Shown piece after piece: positions 1 to 7,625 of a DNA stretch of 14,244 nt. Numbering within the stretch: position 1 is the first letter of the stretch; every line of letters starts with the position of its first letter. A program made the translations under genes and the position numbers. Below the pieces are notes generated by a model. The model was not told the origin of the DNA and did no database searches. It was given only the letters and a program-made list of their open reading frames with translations. The DNA is from Actinomycetota bacterium (GTDB lineage Bacteria > Actinomycetota > Acidimicrobiia > Spongiisociales > UBA5794), in NCBI GenBank assembly GCA_003648875.1, contig QMQC01000012.1, positions 1 through 14,244 on the forward strand. The letters are read 5' to 3'.

Positions 1-30
1 CAGCGAGGATCTAGGGGGGACCGCGAGCCC

Positions 31-129
31 GCGAGCCCGGTACGCGAAAACAACGAACAACACCAGCCCCGCAACGCCCGCGAGCCCGGTACGCGAAGAA
101 CCACCCACAAGACCAGCCCCGCAACGCTC
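31..129. repeat. Two-copy ~50-bp tandem repeat
   Basis: Unit 1 is 31-79 (49 nt) and unit 2 is 80-129 (50 nt). Both begin GCGAGCCCGGTACGCGAA and end ACCAGCCCCGCAACGC, and they differ by a few substitutions and one inserted base in the middle. The first 7 bases of the unit are also duplicated just upstream (23-38 reads GCGAGCCC twice). There is no open reading frame logic and no unique spacer between units, so this is a simple tandem duplication and not a CRISPR array. It could be part of a dispersed intergenic repeat family in this genome. Confidence 0.8.
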
Positions 130-167
130 GCAGGCTCGCACACCCCCCTGCATCGCTCCGCTCTGCC

Positions 168-187
168 GTCCCCCCTAAAGGGAGGAC
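168..187 (-). terminator. GC-rich hairpin after yqeC (possible terminator)
   Basis: Read on the minus strand, 187 to 168 forms an 8-bp stem (GTCCTCCC with GGGGGGAC) around a UUUA loop; the only imperfect pair is a U-G wobble, which on the plus strand would be a C-A mismatch. It sits 9 nt beyond the yqeC stop codon, where an operon end is expected. No U-tract follows, so intrinsic termination is uncertain. A very similar sequence lies inverted at 13737-13770, which argues for a dispersed repeat that may serve as transcript-end structure. Confidence 0.4.
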
Positions 188-196
188 ATGTTGAGA

Positions 197-913
197 TCAG
201 CCGGAGAGACCGCGCAGTGTGACGCACCGGTCGACACTCGGATGACCATCCAGGCTCTCGGTCAGCCCGGTCGTCGCGTGTTCACTCGATGCCGACGCGT
301 TGGTGATCACCATCACAACTCGTGCTGCCTCAGGTATGGCTTTCAGGCCACCATCGGGATGCAGCAGGATCGTGGCGGCGCGTTCGGGGGTTAGCACGTC
401 ATCCTCGGTGAGACCCGTCAAAGCAGCGACCCGATCGACGCGATGAGCAACGGCTCCCAGGCGTTGCCCGAGTGCATTGGCGCCAACCACCACGATGACT
501 GTGGTCGATGCAGCGGGAATGACTGGTTCGTGCTCTGCGGGAGCTTTGATCAGCATCGATCCCGCTCCGTCGGCCTCCACGATGATGTGATCTGCAGAAG
601 TTGAAGTGAACAACCTGCCGATGGCCTCCCCTGGGATGCCTGTCACCTTCCCGTGGATGGATCCGCAAAGCACGAACAGGGGGATGCCAGGATCAAGCGA
701 CCTCTCGATATCGACAGGATCGTCTGACCAACAAACTGGCTCTGTGACCTGGTACGTGGCCATCTTCGTGGTTGTGGTGAGAATGACCCTGGCACCTGAA
801 GACGCCAGTTCGCGGCCAAGTATTCCCAGAATCGTGGTCTTCCCGCCGGCCCCCACGATGGAGACCAACTCTCGTGATCCGAGACCGATGCGTTGAAACA
901 GCAGAGTCGTCAT
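197..913 (-). CDS. yqeC: YqeC family selenium-dependent hydroxylase accessory protein
   Basis: 238 residues if started at the ATG at 913. The N-terminus carries a P-loop, GAGGKTT at residues 21-27, directly after a hydrophobic strand, followed by a TTTTKM motif near residue 47; this arrangement is typical of the YqeC family, a set of small NTP-binding proteins that co-occur with selenium-dependent molybdenum hydroxylases. The biochemical role is not established; maturation of the enzyme's cofactor is the usual inference. A GTG at 934 would extend the frame by 7 residues, but I prefer 913 because its ATG overlaps the upstream yqeB stop as ATGA, the same 4-nt coupling seen at the other operon junctions. 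It is the last gene of the minus-strand operon. Confidence 0.85.
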   Translation of the reverse strand: MTTLLFQRIGLGSRELVSIVGAGGKTTILGILGRELASSGARVILTTTTKMATYQVTEPVCWSDDPVDIERSLDPGIPLFVLCGSIHGKVTGIPGEAIGRLFTSTSADHIIVEADGAGSMLIKAPAEHEPVIPAASTTVIVVVGANALGQRLGAVAHRVDRVAALTGLTEDDVLTPERAATILLHPDGGLKAIPEAARVVMVITNASASSEHATTGLTESLDGHPSVDRCVTLRGLSG

Positions 914-1710
914 TGCTCGGGGTCGTTCAGCCACGCGAGGATCGCTTCGAGGACACCCCCACCAACCGAAAGGGATTTGTCTGATATGTGGTGTATCGCC
1001 GTCGGGTCGAAGCGCGGATCGATATCCGCGATCTTGAGACCCTTCACGACCGGCCCTGGCAGAAGCAGGCCTCGCACGACCCCACCGATCTTCGACCGCA
1101 CCGGGGAGCCACTCACCTGTCCGAGTATCTCTTCACGACCAACGGAATCACCAAATGCGGCGTCCCATGTGAGTTCTCCATCCACTTCAGCGTGGATCAC
1201 CCTGTCTTCCGACGCACCGCCGATCGTGCCTGGCACCCCGGTGTTCGTCGCGGCGGAACCTTCCCATATCACGCGACCGAGATCGTGGCCACGCTTCGTT
1301 TCGACGATCGCGTGGCAATCCTTGCCTGCGGTGAACCCCGGCCCAAGCGCCACGACGAAGGGGGCTTGTCGAGTATCCGTTCCAAGGTTGCGCTTCGCAA
1401 GCCTTGCGTCAACAACCACGGAGACAGGCATGTCGGGAATCTCTGGCGCAACGAGAACCGCAACGGTGTCGTGCATCGCCGTCGCGATGGCCTCTTGGTG
1501 GGATGCGACCCTTCTGCCTTCGATCCCGTCGATTACGATGTCCCCCGCTGTCACTGCCGTCGAAAACGCGACCGTGCGGCGAATCGTGAGCGGTCGCTCG
1601 AGCTCGAGCACGACAACAGGGAACCCGACGCGCCGCAGTCGCCATGCAACACCGGAACCGATGTCTCCTCCACCGCGTACGACGACGAGGTAATCGGAGA
1701 GTTCGATCAC
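910..1710 (-). CDS. yqeB: YqeB family selenium-dependent molybdenum hydroxylase maturation protein
   Basis: 266 residues starting with GTG. The N-terminus has a Rossmann-like glycine motif, RGGGDIGSGVA at residues 12-22, followed by a beta strand and an RR pair near 44-45. A central block, ALGPGFTAGKDC, begins at residue 121 and continues into VETKRGHDLGRVIW. These features match the YqeB/EF2563 family. Comparative genomics has tied that family, with YqeC and an orphan SelD, to a labile selenium cofactor on molybdenum hydroxylases, so it is the strongest sign in the window that the neighbouring XdhD-like enzyme is selenium dependent. The start overlaps the xdhC stop as GTGA (1707-1710), implying translational coupling. 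The exact chemical step is unknown; SelD itself is not in the window. Confidence 0.88.
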   Translation of the reverse strand: MIELSDYLVVVRGGGDIGSGVAWRLRRVGFPVVVLELERPLTIRRTVAFSTAVTAGDIVIDGIEGRRVASHQEAIATAMHDTVAVLVAPEIPDMPVSVVVDARLAKRNLGTDTRQAPFVVALGPGFTAGKDCHAIVETKRGHDLGRVIWEGSAATNTGVPGTIGGASEDRVIHAEVDGELTWDAAFGDSVGREEILGQVSGSPVRSKIGGVVRGLLLPGPVVKGLKIADIDPRFDPTAIHHISDKSLSVGGGVLEAILAWLNDPEQ

Positions 1711-2498
1711 TGGGCGCTATCAGCGGCGAAGCTGATGATCTCGGACATGATCGAGACCGCCAACTCTTCAACGGTTTCTGCACCTATGTCGAGGCCGATG
1801 GGATTGTGCACGCGCTTCAGTGCACCATCAGCAACACCGTCGTCGTCGAGAAGTTCTCGTGTGCTTCCCCACCGACGTTTGCTTCCCATGACCCCGACGT
1901 ACCTGGCAGGCGTTTCCAACAACAGCGGGGTGATCTGTGCATCGAGGCTGTAGCTTCTCGTGACGACAACTACCGATGTGTTCTCCGTGATCGGGTGTGC
2001 CGATAGAGCGTCACTTACCGAGCCGTGGAACCGAATGTCTGCGAGCGGCATGGCTTCGGCTGTGACGAGGTCGGCCCGGTCGTCGACGGCGACCGTTCGA
2101 TAGCCGAGCCAGTGAGCCAGATCCACGACCGCCTTCCCGACATGTCCGCATCCGATGACGAAGATTGTGTGAGGGGTCATATAGGTCTCCAGATAGACGG
2201 TCATCGTGCCTCCGCACACGCCGGGATCGCCCTGTTGCGGATCACGCAGCGTGTAGTGGTGAAGCCCTGGTTCGTTCTTCTTGAGCGCAGCAAGGGCATC
2301 GACTCGAACTGCGGCCTCGACCTCGCCGCCACCGACAGTGCCAACGATCGACCCGTCTGCATGCACGACCATTTTCGTACCAACGTGGCGGGGCACCGAT
2401 CCTTTGGTCTCGACGATCGTGGCAAGGACCACGCGATCTCCACCATTGACCGCTGTGGAAAGGTCGGCAAGGATTCGATCGGATTCCACAGCGCTCAC
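1707..2498 (-). CDS. xdhC: XdhC family molybdenum cofactor insertion/maturation protein
   Basis: 263 residues, GTG start. Two-domain XdhC/CoxI architecture is complete: the N-terminal domain shows TKGSVPRHVGTKM (about 31-43), VGGGEVE (55-61) and CGGTMTVYLE (95-104); the C-terminal Rossmann domain shows VIGCGHVGKAV (114-124), VGVMGSKRR (201-209) and NPIGLDIGAETVEEL from about 232. XdhC proteins bind molybdenum cofactor, promote its sulfuration and pass it to the apo-hydroxylase. In selenium-dependent systems the same fold may deliver the Se-containing form, which is inference. It overlaps the stop of the XdhD-like gene (GTGA, 2495-2498) and the start of yqeB, so it is co-translated with both. 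It may also serve the PucCDE-type enzyme across the divergent promoter, since no second xdhC copy is visible. Confidence 0.92.
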   Translation of the reverse strand: MSAVESDRILADLSTAVNGGDRVVLATIVETKGSVPRHVGTKMVVHADGSIVGTVGGGEVEAAVRVDALAALKKNEPGLHHYTLRDPQQGDPGVCGGTMTVYLETYMTPHTIFVIGCGHVGKAVVDLAHWLGYRTVAVDDRADLVTAEAMPLADIRFHGSVSDALSAHPITENTSVVVVTRSYSLDAQITPLLLETPARYVGVMGSKRRWGSTRELLDDDGVADGALKRVHNPIGLDIGAETVEELAVSIMSEIISFAADSAQ

Positions 2499-5395
2499 GC
2501 GTCTTGCAGGGCCAGCCAGACACGCTCCGGCGTGAACGGGATGTCGTTGATCCGTACGCCGGTCGCATCGGCGATCGCGTTCCGCAACGCAGGGGCGACT
2601 CCGTCCTTCGGTATCTCAGCGATCGCTTTGGCACCGAAGGGGCCACTGGCTTCCATGGTCTGGACCAGGATCGCCTCGAGTTCAGGCATCTCATCGGCCC
2701 GATAGATCTTGTACGGCCCGAACGCGGCGTTCACCATGCGTCCGTCTTCGTCGTAGACCATCTCTTCGCAGTGTCCATACCCGAGAGCCTGGACCATGCC
2801 TCCTTCGACCTGGCCGGACGCAGTGGCGGGATTGATCGGCACCCCACAGTCCACTGCCATGACCAGCCGGATCACGGTTACCTGCCCTGTGTCGATATCG
2901 ACCTCGATCTCGACGAACTGCGCCGCATACGGTGGAGGGGACTCAGGGGAGACATATGAGGCATTCGCCATGATCTGGTGCTGCCGCTCCTGGTGCAGTG
3001 TCGACAGGGCGATCGCCTCGAGGGTCACGCTCCGCCCATCTGGTGCCCAAGCAGCGTTGTCATACATCTCGATGACCGCCGCATCGACGTCCAGATCGAT
3101 CGCTGCACGCTCGCAGATCTGATCCCGTACCTGCTCCGCGGCACGCTTGACGGCCATACCCGAGATGTACGTCGTGCTCGAGGCATAGGCCCCGACGTCG
3201 AACGGTGTCATATCCGTATCAGACGAGTAGACGATCACGTCGTTGGTCGAGACACCGACAACTTCAGCAGCGATCTGCGCAAGGATCGTGTCTGAACCGG
3301 TTCCGAGATCTGTTGCACCGACAAGCAGATTGAACGAGCCGTCATCGTTGATCTTGAGGCTCGCACCGCCCATGTCCAACCCCGGGATGGCAGTTCCATG
3401 CATCGCCATTGCAAAACCGATCCCCCTTCGGATGTTCGGTCGGTCGGCTGGCTGCTTCCACGAAGCGTCGTCGCGGCGATCCCATTCAACGGCGCGCATA
3501 CCCTGGAGAACCGCTTCCTCCAGCCCGCTGGATGTGACGACGGGCACGACACTTGCGTCCTGGTCTCCTTCGCCGAGCTGAGGAGCTATGTCGAGTGGAT
3601 CCCCTACGTTCGTCCAGTTGAGCCTCCGGAACTCGATCGCATCCATGCCGATTGAGGCTGCGATGTCCTCCATGTGCACCTCGAGGGCGAACAGGGCCTG
3701 TGGAGCACCGTACCCGCGATAGGCCCCAGGGACGGGGATGTTCGTGTACGCGACCTTGCAGTCGAAGCGCTTGACAGGGCAGTTGTAGGAACTCAGGCCG
3801 CGCAGACCGCTCACCAACTGGACGGTCAATCCGTGGGTCCCGTATGCACCGGTATTGGCAACTATCCGCATCTCCTGGCCTGTGAGTATTCCATCCGCAT
3901 CGACGCCCGTTTTGTACGTGATCGTCTGAGGATGCCTCGTCCGGCTGGAAACGAATTCTTCTTCACGGGTGAGTTCGAGTCGAACAGGGCGACCCGTCAC
4001 GATCGTGAGATGCCCGACGATGTCTTCGATCAGCATTTCCTGCTTCACACCGAATCCGCCGCCGATACGCGGTTTGATGATGCGGATCTGTTTCACCGGT
4101 ATGCCAAGAAGCGGAGCGACCATGCGCCTGACATGGAAAGGCACCTGGGTCGACGATGTGATGACGAGGCGTTCGTCGCTGTCCCATGCCGCGATTGCGA
4201 CATGTGGTTCGATGGGCGCCTGCTGCACCTGATGAACCCGAAATGTTTGCTCGAAGACACGATCGGCAACCGCAAAACCTGCCTCGACATCTCCCGTGTC
4301 TGCCTTGAGGTGATGGACGAGATTGTGCGAGGGATCGTGTGCTCCCTCCATGTCTGGCTCGTCATGGATCACGGGAGCGCCGTCGACGATCGCATCGTTC
4401 TCATCGAAAACGGCAGGGAGCACTTCGTATGTGACATCGATCAACCCGATGGCCGTTTGCGCGATTTCTTCAGTATCGGCTGCGACTGCAGCGACTCGAT
4501 CCCCGACGAACCTGACCTTGTTGTCGAAGCTGACCTGGTCGTAGGGCAGTGGGTTCGGATAGCTCTGGCCACCGGACGCATACCGCACCCTCTCAACGTT
4601 GCCATAGTGGAGGACGGCGTGGACGCCGGGGAGTGCCCGGGCTGCATCGTCATCGATGGACACGATACGGGCGTGAGCATGCGGGCTGTACAGCACCTTT
4701 GCAATCAACGTTCCGGCCAGATCGACGTCATCTGTGAACGCGGGATTCCCTTTTGCGAGCTTGATGGCATCTGTCTTCGTCTCTGGTTGACCGACGACCC
4801 GGGTGTGTGGAACGTCATCGCTCGGCACAACCCTCGGTGCGATGGCTGTCAGGGCGTCACGATCGTGATGTGGACCGTCGGCACCGACCAATGCGTCGAG
4901 GAAAGCCACCTCGATGCGGTCAGGTTCCTCTCCACGCATGATCGCCGCAATGCGCAGCACTGCGTGGACCGGTCGGAGATAGCCGGTCTCTCGATCGAGG
5001 ATGCCGGACAGTGCGTCTCGAACATCGTCTTGTGTCGGATCCGGATTGGCAGCGAGGAGTGCTTTCGCCGCGAGGATCATCGCGGGAGTCGAGTAGCCGG
5101 ATTGGATGGCCCCTGTGTCTATGAATGCCTGCTGGATCGGATGCATCTGGCCAGGGACGGCGAGTCCTTCGACCGTTTCTATCTCGTGGCCATCGGCCTG
5201 AACGGCCAACATGACATCGGAAGATATGAGCCTGCCATCGACGAGGACTGCAGCCGCACCGGTCTCGCCGGTGTCCGACCCGAACCGCACGCTGTGGTAA
5301 CCGGCCCGCCTCAGAACGGTTCGCAACGATTCATGTGGATCGCACGCGAGTATCCGATCGGATCCGTTGATGGTCAGGGTGATCGTCATACTCAT
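2495..5395 (-). CDS. xdhD: XdhD-like Mo hydroxylase with degenerate 2Fe-2S domain
   Basis: 966 residues. Residues ~1-155 have the fold signature of a 2Fe-2S subunit (ferredoxin part plus helical part), and ~195-966 form the molybdopterin-binding subunit, with GGGFG at 445-449, GAYRGYGAPQ at 557-566 and the catalytic Glu at 927 in PFGAKAIAE. In the Fe-S part every ligand position is replaced: S40, T45, A48, D60, S99, S102, D134, E136. Only C18, outside the ligand positions, remains. The glutamate that binds purine in mammalian xanthine oxidase (after GGGFG) is Q452 here, while the conserved Arg is present (R560). Length and layout match E. coli XdhD and the putative selenium-dependent xanthine dehydrogenase/selenate reductase Mo-subunit families. 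It follows the FAD gene with an ATGA overlap. Substrate is unknown; a purine or other N-heterocycle is likely. Confidence 0.88.
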   Translation of the reverse strand: MSMTITLTINGSDRILACDPHESLRTVLRRAGYHSVRFGSDTGETGAAAVLVDGRLISSDVMLAVQADGHEIETVEGLAVPGQMHPIQQAFIDTGAIQSGYSTPAMILAAKALLAANPDPTQDDVRDALSGILDRETGYLRPVHAVLRIAAIMRGEEPDRIEVAFLDALVGADGPHHDRDALTAIAPRVVPSDDVPHTRVVGQPETKTDAIKLAKGNPAFTDDVDLAGTLIAKVLYSPHAHARIVSIDDDAARALPGVHAVLHYGNVERVRYASGGQSYPNPLPYDQVSFDNKVRFVGDRVAAVAADTEEIAQTAIGLIDVTYEVLPAVFDENDAIVDGAPVIHDEPDMEGAHDPSHNLVHHLKADTGDVEAGFAVADRVFEQTFRVHQVQQAPIEPHVAIAAWDSDERLVITSSTQVPFHVRRMVAPLLGIPVKQIRIIKPRIGGGFGVKQEMLIEDIVGHLTIVTGRPVRLELTREEEFVSSRTRHPQTITYKTGVDADGILTGQEMRIVANTGAYGTHGLTVQLVSGLRGLSSYNCPVKRFDCKVAYTNIPVPGAYRGYGAPQALFALEVHMEDIAASIGMDAIEFRRLNWTNVGDPLDIAPQLGEGDQDASVVPVVTSSGLEEAVLQGMRAVEWDRRDDASWKQPADRPNIRRGIGFAMAMHGTAIPGLDMGGASLKINDDGSFNLLVGATDLGTGSDTILAQIAAEVVGVSTNDVIVYSSDTDMTPFDVGAYASSTTYISGMAVKRAAEQVRDQICERAAIDLDVDAAVIEMYDNAAWAPDGRSVTLEAIALSTLHQERQHQIMANASYVSPESPPPYAAQFVEIEVDIDTGQVTVIRLVMAVDCGVPINPATASGQVEGGMVQALGYGHCEEMVYDEDGRMVNAAFGPYKIYRADEMPELEAILVQTMEASGPFGAKAIAEIPKDGVAPALRNAIADATGVRINDIPFTPERVWLALQDA

Positions 5396-6126
5396 TTGCC
5401 GACCGCGACTCTGGCGAGAACCCGGCTGGCGAGGACCGATGCGATCTGTGTCCGGTAGCGCGACGAGCCACGGAAGTCCGACGGCGGGTCGAGATCTCCG
5501 ATCCGGTCGGGTTCCACTATCACGGGACGAGGGGCAACTCCAGCCATCGCCAGCACAACAGCGCCGTCGCCGTCCCGGTGGGCGACAGCCATCACGATTG
5601 GTTGATCCATGGGTGTGCGAGCGGTCCGATCTGCGGCTGCGAGTCCGTTGGACGGGATCGCGACACTCGTGATGATTGTCCCTCTGAGAATCTGTGTGTC
5701 GTCAAGGATCTCCTTGAGGGGGCGGGTTGTTGTGGAATCTGCACCCGCCAGGGTCACTATGGCACCGAACGCAAGAAGCCCAGTGAGGAGTTGACTCTCG
5801 GCGTCTGCGGTACCGATGGTGCCTCCTATCGTCGCTGCGTTGCGGATCGTGTTGGGAGCATCACGCCGCGCAAGATCTCTCAGTACGCTCGGAGCCAGAG
5901 CCGACTCGACAATGTCGGCGAGACGCGTCATCGATCCGATGCGCACGGATTCACCATCTGTCTCGATGCCGGAGAGTTCGAGTGCCTGGAGGTCAACCGC
6001 CACGACAGGTGTGCGACCGGGATCGGCATTGACCGTCGTGCCACCTGCGATGATCACGGCGTCAGAGCGTGCGGCGAGGGCGATTGCATCATCAAGCGCC
6101 AACGGCCGGTGGTACTTCGTGATCAT
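5392..6126 (-). CDS. ygfM: FAD-binding subunit of Mo hydroxylase (YgfM-like)
   Basis: 244 residues, ATG start. It carries both FAD-binding motifs of the CO dehydrogenase medium-chain/xanthine dehydrogenase flavin fold: IIAGGTTVN from residue 25 and IRNAATIGGTIG at 94-105. The C-terminal third resembles the CO_deh_flav_C domain but is short, making the protein somewhat smaller than typical flavin subunits, as in E. coli YgfM. It is the first gene of the minus-strand operon and overlaps the XdhD-like gene by 4 nt. A purine-rich Shine-Dalgarno-like GAGGAG lies at 6138-6143, 11 nt from the ATG, with further purine-rich sequence closer in. It should accept electrons from the Mo subunit, but the intervening Fe-S relay is missing from this operon. 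Confidence 0.88.
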   Translation of the reverse strand: MITKYHRPLALDDAIALAARSDAVIIAGGTTVNADPGRTPVVAVDLQALELSGIETDGESVRIGSMTRLADIVESALAPSVLRDLARRDAPNTIRNAATIGGTIGTADAESQLLTGLLAFGAIVTLAGADSTTTRPLKEILDDTQILRGTIITSVAIPSNGLAAADRTARTPMDQPIVMAVAHRDGDGAVVLAMAGVAPRPVIVEPDRIGDLDPPSDFRGSSRYRTQIASVLASRVLARVAVGK

Positions 6127-6146
6127 GTCTATCTCTTCTCCTCTTC

Positions 6147-6159
6147 GGCCACGGTGGCC
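6147..6159. promoter_or_regulatory. Palindrome in the divergent promoter region
   Basis: GGCCAC-G-GTGGCC is a perfect 6-bp dyad with one central base, placed between the divergent ygfM and deaminase starts (21 nt from the ygfM ATG and 54 nt from the deaminase ATG). A dyad at this location is a reasonable operator candidate for a regulator that controls both transcription units. GC-rich palindromes also arise by chance in this base composition, and no regulator gene is visible in the window. Confidence 0.35.
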
Positions 6160-6199
6160 ACTCTACCGAGGGTGCCGACTGACGATCCGACACCAATGG

Positions 6200-6205
6200 T
6201 ACATT
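6200..6205 (+). promoter_or_regulatory. Possible -10 box of a leaderless deaminase transcript
   Basis: TACATT fits the TAnnnT consensus and ends 7 nt before the ATG at 6213, which would put transcription initiation at or next to the start codon. No Shine-Dalgarno sequence precedes that ATG, in keeping with leaderless translation as is common in actinobacteria. The -35 region is weak: CTGACG at 6179-6184 has a short 15-nt spacer. Confidence 0.35.
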
Positions 6206-6212
6206 GCTGCTC

Positions 6213-7577
6213 ATGAGCACACTTCTCGTACGGCACGCACAGGTTCTGGCAACCATGGACGACGACGGCACAGAGATCCCAGACGGGGGACTCTTCGTGG
6301 TCGATGGGTTCATCGAGCAGGTTGGCCCTACGGCTGATCTCCCCGACACGGCCGACGAGGTCGTGGACCTGTCCGGCCACGTCGTGCTCCCAGGACTGAT
6401 CAACACCCACCACCACTTCTACCAGACGCTCACGCGCGCGGTCCCGGGGGCTCAGAACGTCGGCCTTTTCGATTGGCTACGGACGCTGTACCCCATCTGG
6501 GCGCGACTCACCCCTCAGGATGTGCAGATCTCAACGCAGCTTGCGCTCAGTGAGTTGGCCCTCTCCGGCTGCACCACATCGTCGGATCATCAGTACCTCT
6601 TTCCGAACGGCTCAAGTCTCGACGATCAGATCGCCGGAGCGGCAGCAGTCGGCCTGCGCTTCCATGCAGCACGCGGCTCGATGAGTCTCGGCGAGAGCAA
6701 CGGGGGCCTCCCACCCGATTCGGTCGTCGAAGATGAGAACACGATCCTGTCCGACACCCAACGTGTCATCGAGGCCTTCAACGATCCGGCCTCCGGCGCC
6801 ATGACCAGGATCGTGGTTGCGCCATGCTCCCCGTTCTCCGTCACACCAGAGATCATGCGCGAGTCCGCTGCACTGGCCCGTGAATACGGCGTCCACCTCC
6901 ACACCCATGTTGCTGAAACGCTCGACGAGGAGCAGTTCTGCATCGAAACGTTCGGACGACGGCCCGTCGAGCTCATGGAGGACCTCGGGTGGGTGGGCAA
7001 CGACGTGTGGTACGCACACGGTGTGTACATCAACGATCCCGAGATCAGTCGCATGGCCGACTCCGGAACCGGCGTTGCGCACTGTCCGTCGTCGAACATG
7101 CGACTCGCATCAGGTATCGCCCCGGTTCGGCGATACCTGGCGTCCGGTGTGAGGCTCGGACTCGGTGTCGACGGGTCGGCGAGCAACGACGGAAGCCACT
7201 TGATCGGCGAGGCGCGCCAGGCAATGTTGTTGGCACGGCTCGACGCGGCACCATCGATCGAGGGCGGGAGGCTGCTCACCGGTAGGGAAGCACTTCGGCT
7301 TGCCACTCGTGGATCCGCGGCGGTACTCGGACGCGACGACATTGGCTCGCTGGAGCCGAACAAGTGCGCCGACTTCATCGCTGTCTCGCTCGATGGTCTC
7401 GGATACGCCGGAGCGCTCCACGACCCAGTTGCAGCCGTTGTGTTCGCTGCACCAACACATGTCGACCACAACTACGTCCACGGGCGTGCGGTGGTGAGTG
7501 ACGGCGAGCTGGTAGGAGTTGAGCTGCCGATCCTCGTTGAACGACACAACGCTGCCGCCGCGCGTTTGGTCGGATAG
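6213..7577 (+). CDS. 8-oxoguanine deaminase-type amidohydrolase
   Basis: 454 residues from ATG 6213; a TTG at 6204 would add only three residues. It is a TRZ/ATZ-type member of the amidohydrolase superfamily with all metal and catalytic residues visible: H66 and H68 in NTHHHFYQTLTRAVP, H232 and E235 in HTHVAE, H269 in WYAHG and D320 in GVDGSASND. The motifs PIWARLT, TTSSDHQYLFPNG and RGSMSLGESNGGLPPDS are, from memory, characteristic of 8-oxoguanine deaminase, formerly annotated hydroxydechloroatrazine ethylaminohydrolase. That enzyme converts 8-oxoguanine to urate and ammonia. It occupies the place that ssnA, another amidohydrolase, holds beside ygfM-xdhD in E. coli, but is transcribed divergently here. 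Cytosolic, no signal peptide. Guanine or another aminopurine remains possible as substrate. Confidence 0.85.
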   Translation: MSTLLVRHAQVLATMDDDGTEIPDGGLFVVDGFIEQVGPTADLPDTADEVVDLSGHVVLPGLINTHHHFYQTLTRAVPGAQNVGLFDWLRTLYPIWARLTPQDVQISTQLALSELALSGCTTSSDHQYLFPNGSSLDDQIAGAAAVGLRFHAARGSMSLGESNGGLPPDSVVEDENTILSDTQRVIEAFNDPASGAMTRIVVAPCSPFSVTPEIMRESAALAREYGVHLHTHVAETLDEEQFCIETFGRRPVELMEDLGWVGNDVWYAHGVYINDPEISRMADSGTGVAHCPSSNMRLASGIAPVRRYLASGVRLGLGVDGSASNDGSHLIGEARQAMLLARLDAAPSIEGGRLLTGREALRLATRGSAAVLGRDDIGSLEPNKCADFIAVSLDGLGYAGALHDPVAAVVFAAPTHVDHNYVHGRAVVSDGELVGVELPILVERHNAAAARLVG

Positions 7578-7580
7578 TCC

Positions 7581-7595
7581 GCCGATCGAATCGGC
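7581..7595 (+). promoter_or_regulatory. Palindrome between deaminase and pucC-like gene
   Basis: GCCGAT-CGA-ATCGGC is a perfect 6-bp inverted repeat with a 3-nt centre, starting 3 nt after the deaminase stop codon. It overlaps a possible -35 element (TCGGCA, 7591-7596), which lies 17 nt upstream of a possible -10 (TACGGT, 7614-7619) that ends 6 nt before the ATG at 7626. It could be an operator over a second, leaderless promoter. As an RNA hairpin it lacks a U-tract, so a terminator is less likely. Confidence 0.35.
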
Positions 7596-7625
7596 ACGCG
7601 ACGTGTCTCCTACTACGGTACGTCC

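Larger units (their letters stand above)
1..196. other. Gene-free repeat-rich left flank
   Basis: I see no plausible gene between the window edge and the stop codon of yqeC. The stretch consists of a two-unit tandem repeat of about 50 bp, a 10-bp perfect inverted repeat (TAGGGGGGAC at 12-21, GTCCCCCCTA at 168-177) that brackets it, and a GC-rich hairpin at 168-187. A 68-aa reading frame that begins at 188 runs antisense through yqeC and has no recognisable features. The region lies downstream of the minus-strand operon, so it may contain that operon's transcription end. Confidence 0.7.

Noticed and set aside
31..129. CRISPR-like repeat pair
   Set aside because: Only two adjacent units, 49/50 nt long, with no unique spacer between them and no cas genes. 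It is a tandem duplication.
988..1953. 321-aa open frame on the plus strand
   Set aside because: It is antisense to yqeB and the xdhC 3' end, both confidently identified; no domain and no ribosome-binding site.
4988..5395. Frameshift or sequencing error as the cause of missing cysteines in the XdhD-like N-terminus
   Set aside because: The frame stays aligned with the family on both sides of every substituted ligand and the intervening fold residues are conserved, so scattered point substitutions over evolution fit better.
2495..5395. Selenocysteine codon in the selenium-type hydroxylase
   Set aside because: The reading frame has no internal TGA. Selenium in this enzyme class is held in a labile cofactor and not as selenocysteine.
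3674..5458. 594-aa open frame on the plus strand
   Set aside because: It lies antisense to the XdhD-like gene, whose motifs run throughout the same stretch. The translation has no recognisable domain and is unusually rich in Asp, Arg, Cys and His, as expected for an antisense shadow in a GC-rich gene.
6204..6212. TTG at 6204 as the deaminase start
   Set aside because: It adds three residues only, has no ribosome-binding site, and overlaps the likely -10 box. ATG at 6213 is preferred.
6626..7471. 281-aa open frame on the minus strand
   Set aside because: It is antisense to the deaminase gene and Ser/Pro/Arg-rich without a fold signature.
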